Origin: RI-43 sp033764725 | GTDB lineage: Bacteria; Pseudomonadota; Alphaproteobacteria; Caulobacterales; Aquidulcibacteraceae | Reading direction: 5' to 3' | Assembly (NCBI GenBank): GCA_033764725.1 | Contig: JANRIR010000021.1 | Location: 124,001-188,000, forward strand | Length of the DNA: 64,000 nucleotides | In this document: in pieces, positions 33,192-39,876 of the stretch | Layout: each line of letters starts with the position of its first letter | How positions within the stretch are numbered: the stretch's first letter is position 1 | Translations under genes and position numbers: made by a program | Notes under the pieces: generated by a model | Told to the model about the DNA's origin: nothing | Database searches by the model: none | Seen by the model: only the letters and a program-made list of their open reading frames with translations

Positions 33192-34043
33192 TCAATGCGG
33201 CTCCTCCCCGCCTGACACGTTCATGCTCTCGGCGGTGATGTAATCGGCCTCGGGCGAGCAGAGGAACGCAACCGCCTTGGCGGTGTCTTCCGGCAGGCCG
33301 GGGCGCTTCAGCGGGATGCGGGCCGCCATCGCCTCCAGATACGCCTCCACCGAAGGCGCGCCGACCACCTTGGCGAAATACTCGTTCTGCCACGCGCCCA
33401 ATCCGGTCGTGACATGGTTCGGGCAGACATTGTTGACCGTGATCTTGTGCGGTCCAAGCTCGATCGCGGCGGACCGCACGAGGCCGACGAGGCCATGCTT
33501 GGAGGCGGTGTAGGCCTGCGCGTGCGGAAAGCCGCTCTTGGCGGCCTGAGAGGCGATATTGACGATGCGCCCGCCTCGGCCCGGCTCCTTTTCATTTTGC
33601 GCAATCATTTTCTCGGCCGCCGCCTTGATGCCGAAAAAGCAGCCGGTGAGGTTCACGTCGATGACGGCGCGCCAATCGTCGGGCGTCACCTCCATCAAGG
33701 GCTTCATGATGTAGCCGATGCCGGCATTGTTGACCCAGATGTCGAGGCCGCCATGCGCAGCGACGGCGTGGTCGGCCAGAGCCCGCATTTGCTCAAAGTC
33801 GCGCACGTCGCACGCGAAGGTCGAGGCCGTTCCGCCGGCGGCGCGGATGGATTGGGCGATGGCCTCCATCTCGGCGTCGGCGCCGATCATCGACCCTGGC
33901 GTGGCCGCGTCCTTCGGCGCGCCAATGTCGGAGATGACGACCGCCGCGCCCTCCGCCGCGAGCCGCCGCGCGATGGCCTCGCCCAGGCCCTTGGCCCGGC
34001 CGGAGCCCGTGACCACGGCGGTCTTGCCGCTGAACCGCCCCAT
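33192..34043 (-). CDS. short-chain dehydrogenase/reductase
   Basis: 283 residues, classical SDR. NAD(P) motif TGSGRAKGLG (12-21, a GxxxGxG variant with RAKG inserted), NNAG at 105-108 and the Ser165-Tyr178-Lys182 triad (ASQ..YTASK). An acidic residue in ISDI (Asp39) suggests NAD preference. Inserted acid-rich loop at about 42-60 is typical of the hydroxysteroid/ketoacyl-like 'SDR with extended loop' subfamily common in aromatic and terpenoid degraders. It ends the HapK-SDR unit governed by operator F; the gap to the HapK-like gene is 3 bases. Confidence 0.93.
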   Translation of the reverse strand: MGRFSGKTAVVTGSGRAKGLGEAIARRLAAEGAAVVISDIGAPKDAATPGSMIGADAEMEAIAQSIRAAGGTASTFACDVRDFEQMRALADHAVAAHGGLDIWVNNAGIGYIMKPLMEVTPDDWRAVIDVNLTGCFFGIKAAAEKMIAQNEKEPGRGGRIVNIASQAAKSGFPHAQAYTASKHGLVGLVRSAAIELGPHKITVNNVCPNHVTTGLGAWQNEYFAKVVGAPSVEAYLEAMAARIPLKRPGLPEDTAKAVAFLCSPEADYITAESMNVSGGEEPH

Positions 34044-34046
34044 GGC

Positions 34047-34361
34047 TCAGCCCAGCTTATCGGTCAGGATGAAGACCAGATCGGCGGCCATCTCCTGGAA
34101 GGCGGCCGCCACCTGCTGCATCGTCGGCGAGGATACGTCCTTGCCGAAGGCGTCCATGTCGGCCACGTCGATGATCTCGACATAGGCGTAGGGCGGGGCG
34201 GCGTCGGAGCCGAGCAGGCCGGCCGACCTGAACACCTCGAATTTCTCGATCGAGCCCAGGCTGTTGACCGTCGGCAGGTCCACACGCCGCGCCCAGGCCT
34301 CGTAATCGGCCGCGCTCACCCCAGGTTTGAGATTGAACAATGCGACGATCCGCGTACCCAT
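34047..34361 (-). CDS. RedY/HapK-like dimeric alpha/beta-barrel protein
   Basis: 104 residues: MGTRIVALFNLKPGV, 'YEAWARRVDLPTVNSLGSI', FEVFRSAGLLGSD and PYAYVEIIDVADMDAFGKD agree with the REDY-like HapK family, small ferredoxin-fold proteins first named from prodiginine clusters. Their reaction is not established. No other prodiginine genes are present, so the name is a family label only. It starts 20 bases from operator F (34381-34400) and leads the HapK-SDR unit, divergent from a methyltransferase gene. Confidence 0.85.
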   Translation of the reverse strand: MGTRIVALFNLKPGVSAADYEAWARRVDLPTVNSLGSIEKFEVFRSAGLLGSDAAPPYAYVEIIDVADMDAFGKDVSSPTMQQVAAAFQEMAADLVFILTDKLG

Positions 34362-34380
34362 TGGCGTCTCCCATTCGGAA

Positions 34381-34400
34381 ACAGGTTGGTATATCTTTTA
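34381..34400. promoter_or_regulatory. GRTATAYC operator copy F
   Basis: ACAGGTTGGTATATCTTTTA, core GGTATATC at 34388-34395, between the divergent HapK-like (start 34361) and methyltransferase (start 34458) genes. Confidence 0.7.
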
Positions 34401-34457
34401 ACGCCCAAGGGACAGCATCGGCCCGGCCGTTGCAAGCCCCCGCCGAGGAGCAGGACG

Positions 34458-35741
34458 ATGAACGCCCCCGTCAAGGCCGCCGCCCCCGCCAAGAAGGTGA
34501 AGACTGGCGCCAGGAAGCCCGCTGTGAAGACCCCTGCCTATGATGGGCCGCCGGATTACCGCGTCGTCGGCCGCCACGGCGTCTATCCGCAGGTGACGCA
34601 TGACGAGGCGGCGCGGTTCAACTTCCTCGCCCACATGAACCGTCATCTCTCCACCCGCGTCATGCCGGGGGTGAAGCTGGCGTTCGACGTGCGGGTGGAG
34701 CCCGCCTTCAAGAAGACGGCCAAGCGGCCGTTCAAGGATCGCCACGAACTGCGCAAGGCGATGGCCGCCGATCCGATGTTCCAGTGGTGGTCGGCGTTGC
34801 GCCGCGCGACGATGGAGCAGCGCCAGCAGGCCGGCCGCTGGGTGACGCTGCGCCAAGCCGACGCGCTCAACGCCTCCGTGCGCAAGCTGACCGACGGCGA
34901 CCCCCGCCTCCAACTCGATCCGACATTGCCCCTGCCGCGCTATGTCGCTGCGATCGATCACCATTGCATGCCAGGCAGCTATCACACCGAGCTGGTCTCC
35001 GGCGACGCGACGGGCGCGGCGAATTACGACGTCGGCATGTTTGCGACCACCGGCGGCATGCTGGGCCTGTACAATGACGGCGGCGGCCATGCGGTGGTGA
35101 AGTGGGTGAAAGAAAACCTCCCCGCCTTCAAGCCCAAGCGCATCCTCGATCTGGGCGCGGGCCTTGGCCACAATGTGTTGCCCATCGCGCAGGCGTTTCC
35201 GGACGCGGAGGTCATGGCGGTCGATGTCGGCGCGCCGATGCTGCGCTACGGGCTGGCGCGCGCCAAGAGCCTCGGCGTGACGAACGTGACCTTCGTGCAG
35301 GCGGACGTGTCGGATTTGTCCCGGTTCAAGGACGAAAGCTTCGATTGGATCCAGTCGACGATGTTCCTGCACGAGACGAGCTATTCCTCGATGCAGAAAA
35401 TATTCGCGGAGACGAAACGGCTTCTGGCGCCCGGCGGCATCGTCTTGCATGTCGAGCAGCCGCAATACGACGCCGCCATGCCGCTGTTCGAACAGGCCAT
35501 GCGCGACTGGGACGCCTTCTACAACAACGAGCCGTTCTGGACGAAGATGCACGAGGTCGACCTCGACGGCTGGATGGTCAAGGCCGGCTTCAAGAAGGAT
35601 GCGCTGATCCATGGCGGCGTCGCCGCCGTCGTCGATCCGAAAGTGTTTCCCGAAGCGGCGAAGGATTCAAAGCAGGAAGATTACGGCCGCAAGGCCGCCT
35701 GGCACGTGATCGGCGCGCGCAAGCAGGCCAAGGCGGCATGA
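34458..35741 (+). CDS. SAM-dependent class I methyltransferase with long N-terminal domain
   Basis: 427 residues from ATG 34458. A lysine/alanine/proline-rich stretch (1-25) is followed by an unrecognised domain to about 220 and then a class I methyltransferase: DLGAGLGHNV (231-240) binds SAM, VMAVDVGAPML and 'DWIQSTMFLHETSYSSMQKI' continue the fold. The N-terminal part has no domain I know; it may bind the acceptor. Under operator F it is divergent from HapK-SDR. The next gene overlaps by 4 bases and encodes a small helical protein that may be a subunit. A small-molecule O/C-methylation is possible. Confidence 0.88.
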   Translation: MNAPVKAAAPAKKVKTGARKPAVKTPAYDGPPDYRVVGRHGVYPQVTHDEAARFNFLAHMNRHLSTRVMPGVKLAFDVRVEPAFKKTAKRPFKDRHELRKAMAADPMFQWWSALRRATMEQRQQAGRWVTLRQADALNASVRKLTDGDPRLQLDPTLPLPRYVAAIDHHCMPGSYHTELVSGDATGAANYDVGMFATTGGMLGLYNDGGGHAVVKWVKENLPAFKPKRILDLGAGLGHNVLPIAQAFPDAEVMAVDVGAPMLRYGLARAKSLGVTNVTFVQADVSDLSRFKDESFDWIQSTMFLHETSYSSMQKIFAETKRLLAPGGIVLHVEQPQYDAAMPLFEQAMRDWDAFYNNEPFWTKMHEVDLDGWMVKAGFKKDALIHGGVAAVVDPKVFPEAAKDSKQEDYGRKAAWHVIGARKQAKAA

Positions 35742-36091
35742 GCCTCGATCCGTTCGCGCTGGCCGGCGCCAAGCCGAAAGGCAAGCGACCCTGGTTCCTG
35801 GAAAGCCGCGACAGCGAACGTCTGATGACGATCCTCATGGCGGTGGCGCAGGAACTGGCTGTGACGCGCGAGCGCCTCGACACGATCGAGCGGCTTTTGG
35901 AAAAGAACGGCGCGCTCACCCGCGCCGACATCGAGCGCTTCACGCCCACGAAGGCCGAAGCCGCCGAACGCGGCGCGTGGACGCAGGAATATCTCGCGCG
36001 CATCCTGCGCATCCTGCAGCAGGAACAGGAAGCGCTCGCGAGCGAGGATCAAACGCCGGAAGAAATCGCCGACGAACTCGCGCGCGGCTAG
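35738..36091 (+). CDS. small helical protein coupled to methyltransferase
   Basis: 117 residues; the ATG overlaps the methyltransferase stop. Composition is hydrophilic and helical, with heptad-like 'ERLMTILMAVAQELAVTRERLDTIERLL' (positions 28-55) and a second helix at 82-105, so a coiled-coil partner protein is likely. No family recognised. The conserved coupling suggests it works as a partner of the methyltransferase; alternatively it is independent and merely co-transcribed. A three-stem inverted repeat starts 38 bases after the stop. Confidence 0.7.
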   Translation: MSLDPFALAGAKPKGKRPWFLESRDSERLMTILMAVAQELAVTRERLDTIERLLEKNGALTRADIERFTPTKAEAAERGAWTQEYLARILRILQQEQEALASEDQTPEEIADELARG

Positions 36092-36129
36092 CGCCCTTTT
36101 TCGCAATCGGCCCAGAAGATTCATTTTCT

Positions 36130-36238
36130 CCCTCTCCCTCCGCGAGGAGGGAGAGGGCCGGGGTGAGGGTGGAGCGAATACACTTCAAACCTCGCACAGC
36201 CCCCTCACCCTGCCCTCTCCCCCTTTCGGGGGAGAGGG
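36130..36238. repeat. GC-rich inverted-repeat element with three stems (terminator-like)
   Basis: A 12-base perfect stem (36130-36141 with 36146-36157, CCCTCTCCCTCC), an 11-base perfect stem (36213-36223 with 36228-36238, CCCTCTCCCCC) and an outer pairing GGGTGAGGG (36161-36169) with CCCTCACCC (36202-36210). The layout resembles paired REP-type elements common in proteobacterial intergenic DNA. It occupies most of the 182-base gap between the 117-residue-protein gene and the VOC gene and could end transcription from both sides. Confidence 0.7.
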
Positions 36239-36273
36239 TTCGGCGTCAAACTTGAAGCGGAATTGCGATCCCG

Positions 36274-36774
36274 ATGACCCAGCCCATCTCCTCGCTCATT
36301 CGCTGCGCCGTCTTTGTGCGCGATCTGGAACGGTCCACCGCCTTCTATCGCGCGCTGGGGCTCACCGACACCTATTACGAAGGCACGCTGCATGCCGGCA
36401 GCGTCGCCGCAGCGCTCGTCGTCGCGCCCGAGACCGTCACGCGCTGCCGCATCGTGAAGCGGCCCGGCACGCCGAATTACGGCATGGTCGGCCTGTTCGA
36501 ACTCACCACGCCCACGCTTGAGCCCTTGCCGTGCGCCGACGCAATCACGCCGCGCGCGGGCGAGGCGACTTTGGTGTTCTACGTGACCGACATGGATGCG
36601 ACGATGGCTGCGGCCGCCGCTGCCGGCGCGTCGGTCATCGGGCCGATCGCGCTCTTCACCATGCCGCATCGCAGCCAGCGCGAAGGCTGCCTGCGCGATC
36701 CCGACGGCGTGTTGATCAATGTCATCGAACGCCCGATCGACGAACAGTTCAGCGATCGGCCGGTGCAGGTTTAG
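36274..36774 (+). CDS. VOC-family protein
   Basis: 166 residues, one VOC repeat pair: 'SSLIRCAVFVRDLERSTAFYRALG', a middle strand with GLFELTT and the C-terminal half 'ATLVFYVTDMDATMAAA' plus REGCLRDPDGVLINVIE (Glu last ligand). Cytoplasmic. Family roles include lactoylglutathione lyase-like, dioxygenase and isomerase. It is alone between the repeat element and convergent genes; no operator copy precedes it, so it may not belong to the regulon. The 3' end overlaps the next gene by 4 bases. Confidence 0.87.
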   Translation: MTQPISSLIRCAVFVRDLERSTAFYRALGLTDTYYEGTLHAGSVAAALVVAPETVTRCRIVKRPGTPNYGMVGLFELTTPTLEPLPCADAITPRAGEATLVFYVTDMDATMAAAAAAGASVIGPIALFTMPHRSQREGCLRDPDGVLINVIERPIDEQFSDRPVQV

Positions 36775-37556
36775 GGCGGCGAAACGACGAACAACGCATC
36801 CGGCATCGCTTCGTTCAAACGGAAATCCGTCCAGAAGATTTCGTTTTGCTTCACGCCATTGTAAAACAGCCGCACGCGTCCTGGCTGCACCCAGGCCGAC
36901 CCCGGCCGCGTGAAGAAATCCGAATAGATGCGCTCATGCCAGCCGCGCGGCGTGGCGAAACCCACACGCAGGATCGCGAAATCGTCCTGCGCGATGGCGA
37001 ATTGCGTCTGCATGCCGGCAGGATCGGCGACGCGCACATGATAGACCGGGCGCCCATCGACGAGATCGTCGGGCAAGCGCGTCAGCGTGAAGCCGTCGTC
37101 CAGCGCAAACCGGATGACGCCGAAGCCGAAATTCTCGGACCATTGCCGATCGGCTTCGGACGGGGGCTGCGGCCCCGCGGCGGTGTAGGAGCGCGCGCCG
37201 TCGAACGCCAAAAGCAGCGCCTGGCGCCCGTCGCGGCGGGATTCGATGCGCACCTTGCCGTCGGCGGCGTGCGCGGCGTCCTTCTCGCGCGGATAGACGC
37301 GCCACATCTCGTAACGCTCATGGCGCTCGACCGCGCCGTCCGCGCGATAGAACACCGCCTCGCCGCGCATATAGAGCGTTTCGGGACGCACCCATACGGC
37401 GCCGCCTGCCGCAGCATGCGCCCGCGTCACGATGCTGCGCGCGTCGAGCGCGGGCTGCGACGGCAGCGCGGCTGCGGCGCGCTCGGGCGCGGTCTGCGCG
37501 TGCGCCGGCGCGAACATCGCTGCGGCCAACGCCAGGGCCGCGAGCATCCGGCGCAT
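36771..37556 (-). CDS. secreted protein of LolA/RseB-like fold, unknown function
   Basis: 261 residues with a Sec leader (AHA-Q, residue 20) starting at ATG 37556, which shares one base with the DUF1330 stop. The repeated amphipathic strand pattern (YMRGEAVFYRADGAVERHERYEMW, LLLAFDGARSYT, IFWTDFRLNEAMPDALF) suggests a LolA/RseB-like half-barrel that binds a hydrophobic ligand in the periplasm. I do not know a specific family. It is co-transcribed with the DUF1330 protein and so likely controlled by operator G; a periplasmic carrier for the imported substrate is conceivable. Confidence 0.7.
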   Translation of the reverse strand: MRRMLAALALAAAMFAPAHAQTAPERAAAALPSQPALDARSIVTRAHAAAGGAVWVRPETLYMRGEAVFYRADGAVERHERYEMWRVYPREKDAAHAADGKVRIESRRDGRQALLLAFDGARSYTAAGPQPPSEADRQWSENFGFGVIRFALDDGFTLTRLPDDLVDGRPVYHVRVADPAGMQTQFAIAQDDFAILRVGFATPRGWHERIYSDFFTRPGSAWVQPGRVRLFYNGVKQNEIFWTDFRLNEAMPDALFVVSPP

Positions 37557-37849
37557 CAAGGCTGCTCCACCACCAGAATGTCGACATCCGCCAGCGGCTG
37601 CCGCGCCGCCTTGAGCGGCTGATACTCGGGCGAGGCCCAGAAGCGCTCGATCGCGGCCTTGTCCGGCCACTCGGACACCACGATCGACGCGCCGTCGCCG
37701 TAGCCGCCCTCAAGGCTCGCCGCGCCGGGCGCGCGCACGATATAGCGGCCGCCGAATTGCGCGATCAGCGCCGCGGTCGGCTTGCCGTATTCCTCCAGGA
37801 AGCGCGCGCGATCCTTCACCCGCGCGACCACGATCATGTAAGCGGGCAT
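37556..37849 (-). CDS. DUF1330 dimeric alpha/beta-barrel protein
   Basis: 97 residues: MPAYMIVVARVKDRARFLEEYG, 'SIVVSEWPDKAAIERFWASPEY' and a final ILVVEQ strand match DUF1330, a small ferredoxin-like fold. Its biochemical role is not established. It is the first gene of the DUF1330-secreted protein pair, 62 bases from operator G and divergent from the VOC/reductase/hydrolase operon. It is the third small dimeric alpha/beta-barrel protein to sit beside an operator copy (also 14897 and 34047). Confidence 0.88.
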   Translation of the reverse strand: MPAYMIVVARVKDRARFLEEYGKPTAALIAQFGGRYIVRAPGAASLEGGYGDGASIVVSEWPDKAAIERFWASPEYQPLKAARQPLADVDILVVEQP

Positions 37850-37910
37850 TGGCGGTCTCCTGTGCGCGCACTTGCAGCGGCGCCGGGACTGGGCGAAAAG
37901 AACCGAGCGA

Positions 37911-37930
37911 AAAGATATACCAACTTCCCA
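37911..37930. promoter_or_regulatory. GRTATAYC operator copy G
   Basis: AAAGATATACCAACTTCCCA, core GATATACC at 37914-37921. It ends 15 bases before the GTG of the VOC gene (37945) and lies 62 bases from the DUF1330 start; both directions may be regulated. Confidence 0.7.
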
Positions 37931-37944
37931 GCCGGAGAAAAGCC

Positions 37945-38838
37945 GTGAAGCTTTTGCGCAGCGCCACGCTCACCGTATCCGACCTCGCGCGCTCGCAGGC
38001 GCTGTATCGCGATTTTCTGGACCACACGACCGTCGAAAGCGGCGCGCTGGATGCAGGGCTCGCAGCCGCGCTCGGCGCCCCTGGCGCAACAGGCGCGCCG
38101 TACGCGGTGATGAAGCCGGCGAGCGGCGCGAAAATCTATCTGCGGCTGGTGCAGCAGCCCCCGCACCCCGATTTCGAACCGCTCAAAACCTATGGCTGGG
38201 CCGCCATCGAAATCTGCGTGCAGGACGTGCTCGCGGCACACGAGCGGCTGAAGCCGAGCCCGTTCGAGGTCATCGGGCCGCCGCGCGAGATCGAGGGCCT
38301 GCCGGCGATCTATCCGATGCAAGTGAAAGGACCGGACGGCGAGATCGTCTATCTGACGCAAATCCGTTCCGATCTGCCGGCTTACGATCTCCCACGCGCG
38401 GCTGCGCCGATCGACAAGCTCTTCATCTTCGTGCTCGCCTGCTCCGACATGCGCGCCTCGATCCGCTTTGCGGAAGAGAAGCTCGGCCTCACGCTCGGCC
38501 GCGACATGGACATCGTCTACACCATGCTCGCCAACGCCTTCGGCACGCCGCATGAGCGGCTCTACACGATCTCCACGGTGATCCACGAGCGCGACGTGTT
38601 CCTCGAATTCGATCAATTGCCGCCGATGGCGCGCCCGCGACCGACGCACAAGGGCATGCTGCCGCCCGGCGTGGCGGTAGGATCGTTGTCCATTCCGGAT
38701 TTCGCCGACCGCGTCGACCGTTTCGCGGATTGGCTGATCGCGCCGCCCGCGCAGCGCCCGGGCGCCGTGTATGACGGTCGCCGCGCGGCGACCATGCGTG
38801 GGCCGGACGGAACCCTGTTCGAACTCGTTGAGATGTGA
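37945..38838 (+). CDS. two-domain VOC-family protein
   Basis: 297 residues; GTG 37945 with GGAGA upstream. Two VOC modules: 'LLRSATLTVSDLARSQALYRDFL' and 'IDKLFIFVLACSDMRASIRFAEE', each completed by a strand with GPDG(E/T). The extradiol-dioxygenase ligands (His-His-Glu) are not conserved at the expected places, notably no N-terminal His, so ring cleavage is unlikely; a lyase/isomerase or binding role fits better. First gene of the VOC, medium-chain reductase, double hydrolase operon under operator G. Confidence 0.85.
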   Translation: MKLLRSATLTVSDLARSQALYRDFLDHTTVESGALDAGLAAALGAPGATGAPYAVMKPASGAKIYLRLVQQPPHPDFEPLKTYGWAAIEICVQDVLAAHERLKPSPFEVIGPPREIEGLPAIYPMQVKGPDGEIVYLTQIRSDLPAYDLPRAAAPIDKLFIFVLACSDMRASIRFAEEKLGLTLGRDMDIVYTMLANAFGTPHERLYTISTVIHERDVFLEFDQLPPMARPRPTHKGMLPPGVAVGSLSIPDFADRVDRFADWLIAPPAQRPGAVYDGRRAATMRGPDGTLFELVEM

Positions 38839-38865
38839 CGCGCGCCGGCGCGCGTCTGGAAGGGC

Positions 38866-39876
38866 ATGGCCATGCGGCACGTCGTGCTGAAACACGTCTT
38901 GAGCGCGCAGCCGCGCGCCGATGATTTCCAGATTCTGGAAGCGACGCCGCCCGCCTGTCCGGACGGCGGCGTGCGCGCGCGCGTCCTCTATGTATCGCTC
39001 GACCCTTATGTCGGATCGCGCCTGCGCGGGCGTCATATGGGCGAAGCGCCGCCTGCGCCGATGCGTGAGCCTATCCCCGGCGCCTGCGTTGCGCAGGTGG
39101 TCGAAACGCGCACGCCCGACTTCGCCATCGGCGATGTGGTGCACACGATGGAGGGGGCCTGGGCCGACGAGATCGCGATCGCCGCCGGTCACGCGCGAAA
39201 GCTTGATCCCGCGATGGCGCCGCTGCAGGCCCATCTCTCCGCGCTCGGCATGCCGGGGCTGACGGCGTGGGCCGGCGTGACGCAGCGCGCGCGCGTCGGC
39301 GCCGACGACATCGTTCTCGTCGACGCAGCCGCCGGCGCCGTGGGCGGCGCGGTCGGGCAGATCGCCAGGATCAAGGGCGCGCGCGCGATCGGCGTAGCGG
39401 GCGGCGCCGAGAAAGTTCGCCTTGTTGTAAACGAGTACGGTTTCGACGCCTGCGTCGACTACAAGGCGCCGGATTGGGAGAAAGCGCTCGACGCCGCCCT
39501 GCCTGCGGCGCCGACGCTGTGTTTCGAGAATGTCAGCGTGGCGATGCTGACGACCATGTTGAGCCGCGCTGCGCCCTATGCGCGCGTGGTGCTGTGCGGC
39601 CTGGTCGATCAATATCACGCCGATGCGCCGCCGCCGCAGATTCCCGCCGGGCTCATCATCGGCAAGCGCGCGCAGGTGCTCGGCCTCGTCGTCTATGATT
39701 TTTACCCGCGCTGGAGCGACTTTCTCGCGGAAGCGGCGCCGTGGGTGCGCGAGGGCCGTCTGCGCATCGCCGAGGATGTCGCGCATGGGCTGAACGGCGC
39801 CCCCGCCCTGTTCGAAAAGCTGATGCAGGGGCGCAATATCGGCAAGTGCATCGTCGCCGTCGCGGAGCCGTCGTGA
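38866..39876 (+). CDS. medium-chain NADP-dependent reductase (CurA/leukotriene-B4 DH-like)
   Basis: 336 residues of the MDR superfamily without the zinc ligands. 'VLYVSLDPYVGSRLRGR' and the nucleotide-binding AAAGAVGGAVGQIARIKGA (region 150) identify the CurA/YncB/prostaglandin-reductase branch, which reduces the C=C bond of conjugated enones using NADPH. MVPIPGACVA-type segment is REPIPGACVA here. It probably reduces an activated double bond of the substrate (for a maleimide-type ring this would give the succinimide form, an inference). Coupled to the double hydrolase by GTGA overlap. Confidence 0.92.
   Translation: MAMRHVVLKHVLSAQPRADDFQILEATPPACPDGGVRARVLYVSLDPYVGSRLRGRHMGEAPPAPMREPIPGACVAQVVETRTPDFAIGDVVHTMEGAWADEIAIAAGHARKLDPAMAPLQAHLSALGMPGLTAWAGVTQRARVGADDIVLVDAAAGAVGGAVGQIARIKGARAIGVAGGAEKVRLVVNEYGFDACVDYKAPDWEKALDAALPAAPTLCFENVSVAMLTTMLSRAAPYARVVLCGLVDQYHADAPPPQIPAGLIIGKRAQVLGLVVYDFYPRWSDFLAEAAPWVREGRLRIAEDVAHGLNGAPALFEKLMQGRNIGKCIVAVAEPS

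Noticed and set aside
34047..34361. Prodiginine biosynthesis cluster suggested by the HapK-like gene
   Set aside because: None of the condensing or tripyrrole-forming enzymes is nearby; the family name is only a label.
36126..36241. Possible CRISPR array
   Set aside because: Only imperfect hairpin pairs, no regularly spaced direct repeats and no cas genes.
37945..38838. Extradiol ring-cleavage dioxygenase
   Set aside because: The expected metal-binding histidines are not visible in the VOC modules.
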